Source of the DNA: Streptomyces sp. NBC_00448
GTDB taxonomy: Bacteria > Actinomycetota > Actinomycetes > Streptomycetales > Streptomycetaceae
DNA length: 64,000 bases
Reading direction: 5' to 3'
Assembly (NCBI RefSeq): GCF_036014115.1
Contig: NZ_CP107913.1
Span: forward strand, 7,557,501 to 7,621,500
A program made the translations under genes and the position numbers. Below are positions 33,729 through 42,588 of the stretch, piece after piece. Numbering within the stretch: the first letter of the stretch is position 1; the number at the start of each line of letters is the position of its first letter. The notes under the pieces were generated by a model. The model was not told the origin of the DNA. It was given only the letters and a program-made list of their open reading frames with translations, and made no database searches.

Positions 33729-34607
33729 GTGGCAGCGCCGAAAGGACCCACGAGTCGCCGAGTACACCTCGGCAAGGTGCTGGAGAAGATGAGGGAGGAC
33801 CGCGGCCTCAGCACGGCCGAGGTCGCTTCCGCGCTCGGGTTCTCGAAGGAGAAGTTGTGGCGCGTCGAGAGCGGTCGGACCAGCCTGCCGAACCCGAAAG
33901 ACCTCACTTCCCTGCTGGAGTACTACCAACAGGACGACGAGACGATCGACAGCCTGCTGACGATCCATCGCGAGTCACTGCAAGCAGGATGGTGGGTCCC
34001 CTACAACCCCCACTTCCAAAAGGGCATGCGCGACTACGTCGGCATGGAGACCGATGCGCTCGCCATCAGCGCGTGGCAGCCCAACTTGGTGTTCGGACTG
34101 CTTCAGACGGAGGAGTACGCCCGCGCCCTGCTCCAGAGCGCCAAGGCGACGGACGAGATCACCACCGAGTTCATCGACTCCAACGTCGAACTGAGGATGC
34201 TCCGAAAGCGGATCATCTCTGAAGAGGAGCCCCGGCCCTTGTGGGTCATCATGGCCGAGGACGCGTTGCGGGCCACCATCGGGAGCGCAGAGGTGATGGC
34301 GCGGCAGTACGAGGAGATCGCGCGGCTCAGCAGCCTCGACCACGTCACCGTCCAGGTGCTGCCGGCTTCGTCAGCCGGCTACCGCGCGAGCCAGAACTTC
34401 ATCATCCTCGATCTGGAAGAGCCCTTGGGGCGCATGGTCCAGGCCGACCATGTCAACGGCCAAGCCTGGGTGACCGACAAGAAGCCCGACGTGGGACGGT
34501 TCTCCCGCAGGTTCGAAGCACTGCGGGCCTCGGCGCTCGCACCCCACGAGACGCCGCAGTTCCTGGAAGCACTACAGCGAAGGACAGGACCATCAACACT
34601 CCACTGA
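33729..34607 (+). CDS. Helix-turn-helix regulator with DUF5753 domain
   Basis: A 292-residue protein. HTH at about 12-65 (LGKVLEKMREDRGLSTAEVASALGFS, KLWRVESGR). The DUF5753 part contains QPNLVFGLLQTEEYARALL and LPASSAGYRASQNFIIL. Start is the GTG after GGAGG. These proteins pair with a small DUF397 protein and often act as developmental regulators (the BldB/WhiJ-type systems). It overlaps the next gene and is divergent from the broken ATPase gene. Confidence 0.85.
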   Translation: MAAPKGPTSRRVHLGKVLEKMREDRGLSTAEVASALGFSKEKLWRVESGRTSLPNPKDLTSLLEYYQQDDETIDSLLTIHRESLQAGWWVPYNPHFQKGMRDYVGMETDALAISAWQPNLVFGLLQTEEYARALLQSAKATDEITTEFIDSNVELRMLRKRIISEEEPRPLWVIMAEDALRATIGSAEVMARQYEEIARLSSLDHVTVQVLPASSAGYRASQNFIILDLEEPLGRMVQADHVNGQAWVTDKKPDVGRFSRRFEALRASALAPHETPQFLEALQRRTGPSTLH

Positions 34608-34828
34608 AGTCCACCGACATAGCTCCCGAGACCTCCTGGTACAAGTCCTCCTACAGCGGAGCCGAGGGCAACGCGTGCGTGGAGATCGCCGCCCTCACGC
34701 AGAACGTCGGCATCCGTGACTCCAAGGACAAGCAGGGGCCGGCACTGCTCGTGACGCCGAGCGCCTGGTCGTCCTTCCTCGACCTCGTCCGCTCCGGTGC
34801 CGCCGACTTCGACATCGTCCAGCCGTAA
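34592..34828 (+). CDS. DUF397 small protein
   Basis: About 78 residues: WYKSSYSGAEGNACVEIA, then VGIRDSKDKQGPALLVTP, WSSFLDLVRSG; the family signature is clear. It partners DUF5753 regulators as in WhiJ systems. The start is odd: no ATG, GTG or TTG fits. The best-placed candidates are ATC at 34592 (overlapping the regulator's end) or CTG at 34604. Translation coupling to the regulator may permit this. Confidence 0.75.
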   Translation: MNTPLKSTDIAPETSWYKSSYSGAEGNACVEIAALTQNVGIRDSKDKQGPALLVTPSAWSSFLDLVRSGAADFDIVQP

Positions 34829-34831
34829 CCG

Positions 34832-34866
34832 GGTGGCGGGGCGCAAGACTTCTGCGCCCCGCCACC
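34832..34866. terminator. Strong hairpin after DUF397
   Basis: A perfect 14-bp stem (GGTGGCGGGGCGCA/TGCGCCCCGCCACC) with a 7-nt loop starts four bases after the DUF397 stop. Position and stability fit an intrinsic terminator without U-tract. Confidence 0.75.
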
Positions 34867-34890
34867 TCACGTGGCACGTAGCTCTTCACG

Positions 34891-34920
34891 ACGGCCCGCT
34901 GCCTCGCGCCAGCGGGCCGT
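34891..34920. terminator. Second hairpin in tandem
   Basis: An 11-bp perfect stem ACGGCCCGCTG/CAGCGGGCCGT with an 8-nt loop lies 24 bp after the first hairpin. Tandem hairpins may make a stronger or bidirectional terminator. Confidence 0.6.
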
Positions 34921-34996
34921 AGGCATTCTGGCGTAGCCGGGAGGCTCCAACCGCGGCGCTTCGAGGTGATTTGGACAGCGCCTCGTGCGTCCTCGT

Positions 34997-35290
34997 TCAC
35001 ATCGCCCCCTCTTGTGCGTAGGCGGCGGCGACACGCTCGAACCACTCGGTGTCTGCGCGTAGGTCCTTACGTGGTGTTGCTTCCCCGCGCGGCTGGGCGA
35101 CTTCCTGGGCGAGGCGGCCGGTCTTCATCGCGGTCAGTGCCGCTTTCACGGTGGCGGCTTCGATGATCGCGTCCCTCCCGCGGGCGTCGGCGGCGACGGT
35201 GCGCTCGATCGTGTTCAGGACCGTCTGGGACGGTCGTCGCCCACCTTCCCCCCGAGTGCGGGCCGGCAGTCGCTGGCACTGCCCAATGAC
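34997..35290 (-). pseudogene. Possible gene remnant, unknown
   Basis: A minus-strand frame of about 95 residues reads NTIERTVAADARGRD, then AATVKAALTAMKTGRLAQEV and closes with EWFERVAAAYAQEGAM. It has good actinobacterial codon bias but no start codon with a ribosome site before the IS5 fragment begins. It looks like the 3' end of a gene cut by the IS5 remnant. Family not recognised. Confidence 0.35.
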
Positions 35291-35311
35291 CTTGACAAGT
35301 CCGATTCCACA

Positions 35312-35502
35312 TAACCGCCTGGGACCGGGTCTACGCCTTCTTCCGACGATGGCGCGAGGCCGGACTGATCGCCGAACTCCGTGACCGGCTGCGCGGGAAG
35401 GTCCGCGAGCAGGCCGGGCGGGAAGCGGCGCCGACGGCCGCGGTCATCGACTCGCAGTCCGTGAAGGCGTGCGCGGGGGGGGGGGGCGTGGCCCGCCGGT
35501 AA
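35312..35502 (+). pseudogene. IS5-family transposase fragment
   Basis: About 60 codons encode VYAFFRRWREAGLIAELRD and TAAVIDSQSVKA, the N-terminal part of IS5-type transposases including the first catalytic Asp region. The frame breaks in a run of 12 G (35475-35486) and ends soon after. Both ends are missing. Dead element. Confidence 0.75.
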
Positions 35503-35514
35503 CTCGCGCTGGCC

Positions 35515-36831
35515 TCACTCCGCCCCGCCGGGTCGGCGCGGAAAGCGGTGTCGGCTCCACCGATAGCCGAGGGCGACGGCCGCGACGATCACGGGGACGG
35601 CGATGTATCCCGCTGCGAAGGGCGCGATCACGACCGTGAAGGCCAAGGCGGTCACGGCGTAACCGCGGGCCCGGCCGCTCAGCAGCCGGGCCCCGGCCGC
35701 CGTGCCGATGAGGTAGGTCACCAGCACGAGCGAGGCCGGGAGGCCGACGATGTCCTCCGTACCCCAGCCGCCGAGCCGGGTTGCCACCAGACCGGCCGCT
35801 CCGATCCCGCCCACGGTCAGCACACCGGCCACCGGGACCCCGTCGGCGTTGCGGCGCCCCAGAGGGGTTGGGAGCCAGCCGTCCCGTCCGAGCCCGTAGC
35901 CGAGCCGGGAGACGGCCGCGATGAAGGCGTTGGTGGTGCCGAGGCTGATCACGGTGGCCAGGACCGCGGCAGCGACGGTGGCACTGAAGCCGAGCCCCGC
36001 GCCCAGCACTTGGCCGACGGCGATCCGGTCCAGCCGGGCATTGCCGTAGGTCCCGGTGCCGACGACGGCGAAGGAGACACCCAGGTACAGCACGACGACC
36101 ACGGCGACGGTCGTCACCGTTGCCCGGGTCAGGTCGCGGTGTACGTCGCGGAACTCACCGGCCAGATGGGCGACCGCTTCCCAGCCCGCGAAGGCGAAGA
36201 ACAGTACGACAGCCCCGTCGGCGATTCCGGACAGGCCGTTCGGCGCGAAGGAGGAGAACGCTGACGCGTGGACGTGCGCGAGGGCGGTGAGCGTGGCGGC
36301 CAGGAGCAACAGCGCCACACCGCCCGAGAGGGCGAGCTGTACACGGCCGCTCAGCCGCAGCCCCACCAGGTTGGCCGCGACCGCCAGCGCGAGGATGCCC
36401 GCTGCGAAGAGGAAGGCGTAGTCCTGGTCCACGCGGAGCGCAGCAGCGATGTAGTAGCCCCCGGTCAGCGGGACGATGGTCTGCCCGACCGACCCGGCAA
36501 CGAAGTAGAACCACCCGGCGAGCCCCCCTGCCGTCGGCCCGAAGGCGCGGGTGGCATAGGTGGAGATGCCTCCGGGGTCGGGGAAACGCGTGGCCAGGGC
36601 GGCGAACGTCATCGCCAGTGGCAGGCCGAGCAGCCCCATGAAGAGCCATGACACCAGCGAGGCTGGCCCGGCTGCCGACGCGACCTGGCCGGGCAGCACC
36701 AGGACTCCGGCGCCAAGGACGGCCCCGACGTACAGAGCCACTGCCTGCCCGTAGCCGATCGTGCCTTGCAGTGGGGAGGTCTCCGCGGAACTGCTGTCGT
36801 GCGTGTTCGGGGGGTGTCCGGTGGCGCTCAT
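35515..36831 (-). CDS. APC-family amino acid/amine permease
   Basis: A 438-residue protein with 12 hydrophobic segments. YVGAVLGAGVLVLPGQVA is the conserved first-helix glycine motif; FFAFAGWEAVAHLAGEF in the sixth segment is typical of the APC superfamily. It should import an amino acid or related solute. It starts 80 bp from the divergent AraC-type regulator, which probably controls it. Confidence 0.87.
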   Translation of the reverse strand: MSATGHPPNTHDSSSAETSPLQGTIGYGQAVALYVGAVLGAGVLVLPGQVASAAGPASLVSWLFMGLLGLPLAMTFAALATRFPDPGGISTYATRAFGPTAGGLAGWFYFVAGSVGQTIVPLTGGYYIAAALRVDQDYAFLFAAGILALAVAANLVGLRLSGRVQLALSGGVALLLLAATLTALAHVHASAFSSFAPNGLSGIADGAVVLFFAFAGWEAVAHLAGEFRDVHRDLTRATVTTVAVVVVLYLGVSFAVVGTGTYGNARLDRIAVGQVLGAGLGFSATVAAAVLATVISLGTTNAFIAAVSRLGYGLGRDGWLPTPLGRRNADGVPVAGVLTVGGIGAAGLVATRLGGWGTEDIVGLPASLVLVTYLIGTAAGARLLSGRARGYAVTALAFTVVIAPFAAGYIAVPVIVAAVALGYRWSRHRFPRRPGGAE

Positions 36832-36910
36832 CCCGGTCCTTCTCTCTCGTGGCGGTCTCCCCCCAGATTCGGTATTCCGCTGCCTGCGGACCAGTGGCAA
36901 GCTTGCCGAG

Positions 36911-37927
36911 ATGCGAACGGATCTTGCCGCGCACCGCGTGGCCCTCGCCGTGACGGACCAGGCGCCGATCTTCGAACTGGCGGTGCCCTGTGAGGTGTTC
37001 GGCATCGACCGCCCCGACCTGACCGACCCGTGGTACGACCTGCAGGTGTGCACGGTCGACCCCGGTACGACGGTCGCGCACGGCTTCGTCGCCCACGGTG
37101 CGGGCGACATGGACGACCTGGTCCGTGCGGACACGGTGGTGGTGCCCGCCTGCGCGAATGTGCACCGCGCGCCGTCGCCCGAGCTGGTCGAGGCGGTCCG
37201 TGCGGCACATACGGCGGGGGCACGCATCGCGGCCATCTGTTCCGGCGCCTTCGTCCTGGCGGCAGCCGGCCTCCTGGACGGCCGCCGGGCCACCACCCAC
37301 TGGATGCACACCCATGAACTCGCCCGCCGCCATCCCGAGGTCTGCCTGGACCCGAAGGTGCTCTACGTCGAGGACGGCGGTATCTACACCTCCGCTGGTA
37401 CCGCAGCCGGTCTCGACCTGTGCCTGGAACTGGTCCGCGTCGACCACGGAGCCGCCGTGGCCAACGCGCTCGCCCGACGCCTGGTGACACCTCCGCACCG
37501 CATGGGCGGCCAGGCCCAGTACGTCGAACTGCCCGCGGTGGCCCGCGACGACACCACGCTCGGGCCCCTCTTGGAATGGGCCCGGGGACGGCTCGACGGC
37601 CCCCTCACCCTCACCGACCTCGCACGGCAGGCCGGCATCAGCCGCCGGACCCTGGCCCGCCGCTTCGAGGAGACCATCGGGGTGCCCCCCATGCGCTGGC
37701 TCCAGCAGGAGCGCATCCGCCGTGCGCAACACCTGCTGGAAACCAGCACGCTGCCCGTGGAACAGGTGTCCGCCGCCAGCGGGCTCGGCAGTGCGACGAA
37801 TCTACGCCGTCACTTCGTCCGCGACGTGGGCCTCGCGCCGCAGGCGTACCGCTTCGCCTTCCTCGGCAGTCATGGTCCCGGCGACGGACCATCCGAGACC
37901 CGTATGCCGTTGCGTCGGCATAGCTGA
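36911..37927 (+). CDS. AraC-family regulator with DJ-1/PfpI domain (FtrA-like)
   Basis: A 338-residue protein. The N-terminal 190 residues are a class I glutamine-amidotransferase-like (DJ-1/PfpI) domain with ICSGAFVLAAAGLLDGRRATTHW at about 112-134. The C-terminal AraC domain has TLTDLARQAGISRRTLARRFEE and a second HTH near VSAASGLGSATNLRRHF. Such GlxA/FtrA-like regulators control nitrogen-compound metabolism and transport. It is divergent from the permease, its likely target. Confidence 0.88.
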   Translation: MRTDLAAHRVALAVTDQAPIFELAVPCEVFGIDRPDLTDPWYDLQVCTVDPGTTVAHGFVAHGAGDMDDLVRADTVVVPACANVHRAPSPELVEAVRAAHTAGARIAAICSGAFVLAAAGLLDGRRATTHWMHTHELARRHPEVCLDPKVLYVEDGGIYTSAGTAAGLDLCLELVRVDHGAAVANALARRLVTPPHRMGGQAQYVELPAVARDDTTLGPLLEWARGRLDGPLTLTDLARQAGISRRTLARRFEETIGVPPMRWLQQERIRRAQHLLETSTLPVEQVSAASGLGSATNLRRHFVRDVGLAPQAYRFAFLGSHGPGDGPSETRMPLRRHS

Positions 37928-38855
37928 TCGCCCGGTTCAGCTCCGTCCCGGCCGTCGCAAGGCTCCCCCATGCGTCACGCGTGACCCAGTAGAGGCGACC
38001 GGATTCGAATCGCAAGTGTGTCGGAGACGTACGGCTCCCGATGTCACCGCGGCCTCTCCGGCCAGTCAAACGACGAGTTCCTCACCCGGTGGCAGATCGC
38101 CACCGGGTACGTACCGAACTCCGCCTCGCAGACTTCCGCCCACCCGTAGCGGCCATCGGTCTGCATGACCAGCACCATCACCGGCCACAACCGGCTGCAG
38201 CAGCGGGCGGCAGAGACCTGGGGGAGCGTCAATTCTGATCGCTGGACCACAAGGCGTGCGCCATCTCACGCGAACCCGCCTCCTCGCAATCGAACACCGA
38301 GATGACTCTCCGCAACTGCTCCCCAAGATCTGTGCCAGAACCGAGAGTTGACGCCACTTGTAGGTCAGTTCTGACTCCACCCGGTGCGTGGGGGTGCCGA
38401 CTTTGAGGGTGAGAAATGACTCCACCTGGCGGCCCCGCTGTGGCGGCTTGAGCCCGTGCCGGGTCAGGGGCCCGAGGGCGTTACTGTTCGGGGCCTACTG
38501 ATCGTTTGGGAGCACACGTGGGACGATCGGCGTGGTTCTGCGGCCGGGGAGGACGCATGCGGGCGAAGGCGAGTACGGACGAGCTGATCGCCTTTGGGTG
38601 CGGTTCATTTCGAGTGAAGCTCGCGATCAAGTGGCGAGTCGTAATCCTGCTGGTCGGGGTGGGTAGAGGCGCCGGTGCTCGTGGGCGGCGTGGAAGTGCT
38701 TGGTTCCTCACGTACCCGCCTGCTCCGCGCAGGACACGGCGAGAGCACAGCGCCCGCCGCGACCGATGTTCCCGGCAGCGGAACGGCTGCAACCGGTCCC
38801 GTGAGGCGGCTACCGTAGGGGCGAATGAGCAGACCGGAAGGGCGGCAGCGCGGGG
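37928..38855. other. Long region without a confident gene; IS21-like repeats
   Basis: About 930 bp without a supported gene. Two 19-bp copies of one motif (GGTCAGTTCTGACTCCACC at 38363-38381 and GGTGAGAAATGACTCCACC at 38408-38426) resemble the multiple end-repeats of IS21-family elements. A minus-strand fragment near 38045-38180 (GWAEVCEAEFGTYPVAICHR) looks protein-like but has no start or family. The stretch is probably a scar of old insertions. Confidence 0.4.
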
Positions 38856-39818
38856 ATGACGTCGACGGGGGACTTCGAGACTTTGGTGCAGCGGTACCGG
38901 CCGGAGCTGCTGGCGCACTGCTACCGGATGCTCGGCTCGGTCCACGACGCCGAGGAACTCGTGCAGGAGACGTGCCTGCGGGCGTGGCGCGCGCGGGACC
39001 GTTACGACCCGTCGCGTGCCTCCCTGCGGACCTGGCTGTACCGGATCGCCACGAATGCGTGTCTGACCGCGCTGGACGGGCTCGGCCGCCGCCCCATGCC
39101 CTCGGGTCTGGCCACCGAGAGCGAACCGCTGGGCCCGCTCGTCCACGGCGGGGAGGCAACCTGGTTGCAGCCACTCCCGGACAGCCTGCTCGGCCCGGGC
39201 GCCCCGGCCACCGCGGCGATCGACAGGGGCAGCCTGCGGCTGGCCTTCGTCGCAGCACTGCAATTGCTGTCACCGAGAGAGCGCGCCGTCCTGGTCCTGC
39301 GCGACGTGCTCGACTACCCGGCGGCGGAGGCGGCCGGCATCCTGGAGACCTCGGTCGCGGCCGTGAACAGCTCGCTGCAGCGAGCTCGCGCCCGGGTCCG
39401 GGCCGCGGGAGTTCTGCAGGATCAGGTCGCTGAGCCTTCCGACGCGGAGCAGCGGTCGTGGGTGGACCGGTACATGGAGGCCTTCGTCCGGGCGGACATC
39501 CAAGGGCTGCTGCAGGTGGTGACCGATGACGTCCTCATGGAGATGCCGCCCATGGTCAACTGGTTCACCGGCCGGGAGAACTACGCGAGCTTCATGGGCT
39601 GGGTGTTCGCCAAGGCCGGCAAGGCCTGGCGGTTGCTGCCGGTGCGGGCCAACGGGCAGGCTGGCTTCGCCGCCTATCGGCGCGCGGACGCCAGCGTGTT
39701 CGAGCTGCACACCCTGCAGGTGTTCACGGTCACGGCCGGCGGCATCAGCCGTGTCTCGGTCTTCCAGGACGCCGACGTGTTCGCCGCCTTCGGCTTGGCG
39801 CAGAAGGCCGACGGCTGA
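38856..39818 (+). CDS. ECF sigma factor with SnoaL-like C-terminal domain
   Basis: A 320-residue sigma factor. Region 2 is FETLVQRYRPELLAHCYRMLGSVHDAEELVQETCLRAW; region 4 is LSPRERAVLVLRDVLDYPAAEAAGIL with SSLQRARARV. From about 205 a SnoaL-like domain follows (YMEAFVRADIQGLLQVVTDDVLMEMPP, WFTGRENY). ECF factors of this build carry their own regulatory domain instead of a separate anti-sigma. It converges on a SnoaL-like gene. Confidence 0.85.
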   Translation: MTSTGDFETLVQRYRPELLAHCYRMLGSVHDAEELVQETCLRAWRARDRYDPSRASLRTWLYRIATNACLTALDGLGRRPMPSGLATESEPLGPLVHGGEATWLQPLPDSLLGPGAPATAAIDRGSLRLAFVAALQLLSPRERAVLVLRDVLDYPAAEAAGILETSVAAVNSSLQRARARVRAAGVLQDQVAEPSDAEQRSWVDRYMEAFVRADIQGLLQVVTDDVLMEMPPMVNWFTGRENYASFMGWVFAKAGKAWRLLPVRANGQAGFAAYRRADASVFELHTLQVFTVTAGGISRVSVFQDADVFAAFGLAQKADG

Positions 39819-39827
39819 TCCGCCCGT

Positions 39828-39855
39828 ACCTGTCGGGCGGGCCCGCCCGACAGGT
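39828..39855. terminator. Perfect 28-bp palindrome between convergent genes
   Basis: ACCTGTCGGGCGGG followed directly by its complement makes a 14-bp stem with no loop bases to spare. It lies between the ECF sigma stop and the convergent SnoaL-like gene, fitting a shared bidirectional terminator. Confidence 0.7.
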
Positions 39856-39886
39856 GCGGGCGGGCCCGGGCAGGACTGACTCTGGA

Positions 39887-40294
39887 TCAGCTAGCGGACT
39901 TGACCGGGCTGTTGTGGTAGGCGGCGATCAGCCAGGCGTCGTCGCGCTTCTCCAACACCCAGGTCGCGTACACGATCCGGTCGGCGGGAACCTCGGACTC
40001 GCCGGGGAAGAGGATGCCGGACTCGCTCACGACGATCGCGCCGTCGCGGCCCAGGAACCGGATCCCCAGTTGCCGGTTGGTCGTCGTGGTGCCCTTCAGG
40101 AAGGAGGCGAACCCCGCCGCCATGCCCTGCCGAACCTCCTCGCGGGAGGCGCGGTAGGAGCCGGGCATGATCGCGGTGGCCTCCTGCGTGTAGTCGGCGA
40201 CGAAGGCGTCGGCGTCGCCGGCGTCCCACGCTTTGTAGAGGCTCTCAAGGACGGCAGTGATCGCGGCCGTGTCGTTCGCGCGGTTGTCGGACAT
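39887..40294 (-). CDS. SgcJ/EcaC-type SnoaL-like protein
   Basis: A 135-residue single-domain protein of the NTF2-like fold: ITAVLESLYKAWDAGDADAFVADYTQEATAIMPG at the start and WLIAAYHNSPV at the end are typical of the SgcJ/EcaC family. Members act as small hydrolases, oxygenases or ligand binders, often of unknown function. It may relate to the SnoaL-like domain of the converging sigma factor. Confidence 0.8.
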   Translation of the reverse strand: MSDNRANDTAAITAVLESLYKAWDAGDADAFVADYTQEATAIMPGSYRASREEVRQGMAAGFASFLKGTTTTNRQLGIRFLGRDGAIVVSESGILFPGESEVPADRIVYATWVLEKRDDAWLIAAYHNSPVKSAS

Positions 40295-40553
40295 CGTTCT
40301 CTCCAGTCATTGCACTTGGTCGGGACCGAAGGGGCCCGTGAGTACATACCGGCGTCCCTTTCGGAACTCATCGCGCGAACCTCAAGATCTTCTCTTCCGA
40401 GCGCAGTCCCCTCCGCACCGTCGGTCTGCCGCCGCTTGAAAGCCGACCCCACCCGCCGGACCCGCGACCTGGTCGCCAGCTCAAGTCCCTCGGCCACGAC
40501 GTCACCCTCGCGCCAGCAGCCTGACCAGCACTCTGTTCAGGCACTGACGTCAG
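40295..40553. other. Gap before IS copy 2
   Basis: About 260 bp with no clear gene; short ORFs on both strands look like shadows. It probably contains the promoter of the SnoaL-like gene and ends at the left inverted repeat of the IS. Confidence 0.35.
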
Positions 40554-42000
40554 CTTGATCTTTAACCTCGGGCTTCACTCGACCTGCTGATCTGCGGTTC
40601 TTCCCGGGACAGCCGAGACGGCCGTTCTCCACGCTTCGAGATGTCGAGTCACGAAGCACGAGAGAACGGCCACTGCGTATGAGTCTGCCTGTCCCGGGGT
40701 CCGCTGGTGATGCGTTGGGTGTCTTGTCCCGCTTTCGGGTCGAGTTCTACGAGTGTCTGTACGCCCGTGCAGACGCGCTCTTCGAGCTCACCGACGCGGT
40801 CTTGTGCAAGGACGGACCCGTGCAGACTCTGGTCGACCTGAGTCTGGAGGCCGAGCACCGGCGCGGGCACGGTGCCCTCTACCAGGCGCTGAACGCCGGC
40901 TGGGCCGAGCCGGCACGGCTGCGGAGCTTGCTGGCCTCGCTGCCCGTGCCGCGTGCGGTTGACGGGCGGATCGTGCTGGCCGTGGACGTCTCCACGTGGT
41001 TGCGCCCCGATGCCGAGACCAGCCCCGACCGGCTGTTCTGCCACGTCTACGGACGCGGCCGCGGCAAGGACCAGTTCATCCCCGGCTGGCCCTACTCCTT
41101 CGTCGCAGCTCTGGAGTCCGGCCGCACCTCCTGGTGCCGGCTGCTGGAGGCGGCCCGGCTGGGCCCGGCTGACGACGCCGCAGCCGTCACCGCCGCCCAA
41201 CTACGCGACGTCGTCGAGCAATTGATCACGGCGGGACACTGGATCGAGGGCGACCCCGAGCTGCTGGTCGTCGCTGACGCCGGCTACGACCTGGCCCGTC
41301 TGGCCTTCCTGCTCGCCGATCTGCCCGTGGAGGTATGCGGCAGGCTCCGCTCGGACCGCGTCCTGGCCCGTGACCCCGCCCCGCACAACGCGGCCCCCCG
41401 GCCGGGCCGCCCGCACAACGCGGCCCCCCGGCCGGGCCGCCCGCGCATGCACGGCGCCCCGTTCGCCCTGGCCAGACCCACCACCTGGGGAGACCCGCAG
41501 ACCGAGACCCGAACCGACACCACCCGCTACGGCACCGCGACCGCCCGGGCATGGGACCGGCTCCACCCCCGGCTCACCCGCCGCTCGGCCTGGATCACCG
41601 ACCAGAACGTCGAACTCCCCGTCCTGCACGGCCTCGTGATCCGCCTCACCGTCGAGCACCTGCCCGGCGGACGGGATCCCGACCCGGTGTGGCTGTGGTC
41701 CTCACGCCCCGGGGCCGCCCCCTCCCACGTCGACCAACTGTGGCGGTCCTACCTGCGCAGATTCGACCTGGAACACACCTTCCGCCTGATGAAGCAGACA
41801 CTGGGCTGGACCGTGCCCAAGCTCCGGGACCCGACCAGCGCGGACCTGTGGACGATGTTGATCATCGCCGCACACACCCAGCTATGGCTCGCCCGACCAG
41901 CCGCGACGGACCTGCGCCGCCCATGGGAACGCCCACTACCTCCACACAAGTTGACGCCCGCCCGGGTGCGGCGAGGGTTTCGCAACATCCGCGCGACGAC
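40554..42000 (+). mobile_element. IS701/IS4-like element, copy 2, truncated
   Basis: It begins with CTTGATCTTTAACCTCG, the same terminal repeat as copy 1, and runs in the opposite orientation. Similarity to copy 1 ends sharply at about 42001, where an unrelated IS1182-like fragment begins. The last 155 bp or so, with the right repeat, are lost, so it cannot move by itself. Confidence 0.8.
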
Positions 42001-42064
42001 AGCGAGGCTGTCGCACGGCTCCTGCCCGGTGAAGGTCAAGAGTGCTTCTTGGGCGTGTGATTGA
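40679..42064 (+). pseudogene. Transposase of IS copy 2, C-terminally replaced
   Basis: Residues 1 to about 440 are close to the copy 1 transposase, including the acidic motifs. The final residues (from LSHGSC) come from readthrough into the neighbouring IS remnant. It differs from copy 1 at scattered positions in the middle, and has a 30-bp tandem duplication (41391-41450) that repeats PHNAAPRPGR. The basic tail is missing. Probably inactive. Confidence 0.75.
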
Positions 42065-42530
42065 TGAGCTTGTTGAGGTTGTGCACCGTGCCGAGGAGCT
42101 TGATCTCGGCGTCCACCGCCTGGCGGCCGCGGTAGTTGAGGTGTCGTCCGAAGCGTTGGAAGATCTGGGCGAATCCCGGCTCGACCAGGGCACTGCGTTG
42201 ACGGTACTGGGCCCGTCCTGTGGGGGTGGCGAGGCGGGCCGCCATGTCCTGCTGGCCGGCAGGGGCCTGCTGACGTTTCGCGGGAAATCCTGCCTGGTCG
42301 GCATCGCTGGTGACCGAGACCAGTAGCGGGAGGTTGGCGAGGGCCTCGAAGGACGCGGCAGAAGCGTACCCGCTGTCGGCGAGCCAGAGTTGGATGTCGC
42401 CGGGGAGTCGTGCGGCCTGGTGATTGTGCTGGGTCTTCTTCACCATCGGAACGAGGGCCGTCCTGTCCGAGGGATTGTCGTGCGCTTCAATGGCCAGCAG
42501 CAATTGACGGCGGTTGCCTCGGCTCGCCGT
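42036..42530 (-). pseudogene. IS1182-like transposase, C-terminal fragment
   Basis: The frame encodes NRRQLLLAIEAHDNPSD, LWLADSGYASAASFEAL and YRQRSALVEPGFAQIFQRFG, ending GTVHNLNKLINHTPKKHS: the C-terminal half of an IS1182-type transposase, including the final Glu region. The N-terminal half is gone; the open frame continues out of it into non-homologous sequence next to the NiCoT gene. The upstream limit near 42530 is approximate. Confidence 0.7.
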
Positions 42531-42588
42531 GGGCGCGGCCAGGGAACAGGGCGAGCTCGTCGTCTTTGAGGACGGTGGGCGGGTGTGA

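Noticed and set aside
37999..38015. TTCGAATC resembling a tRNA T-loop
   Set aside because: No acceptor, D or anticodon stems could be drawn around it.
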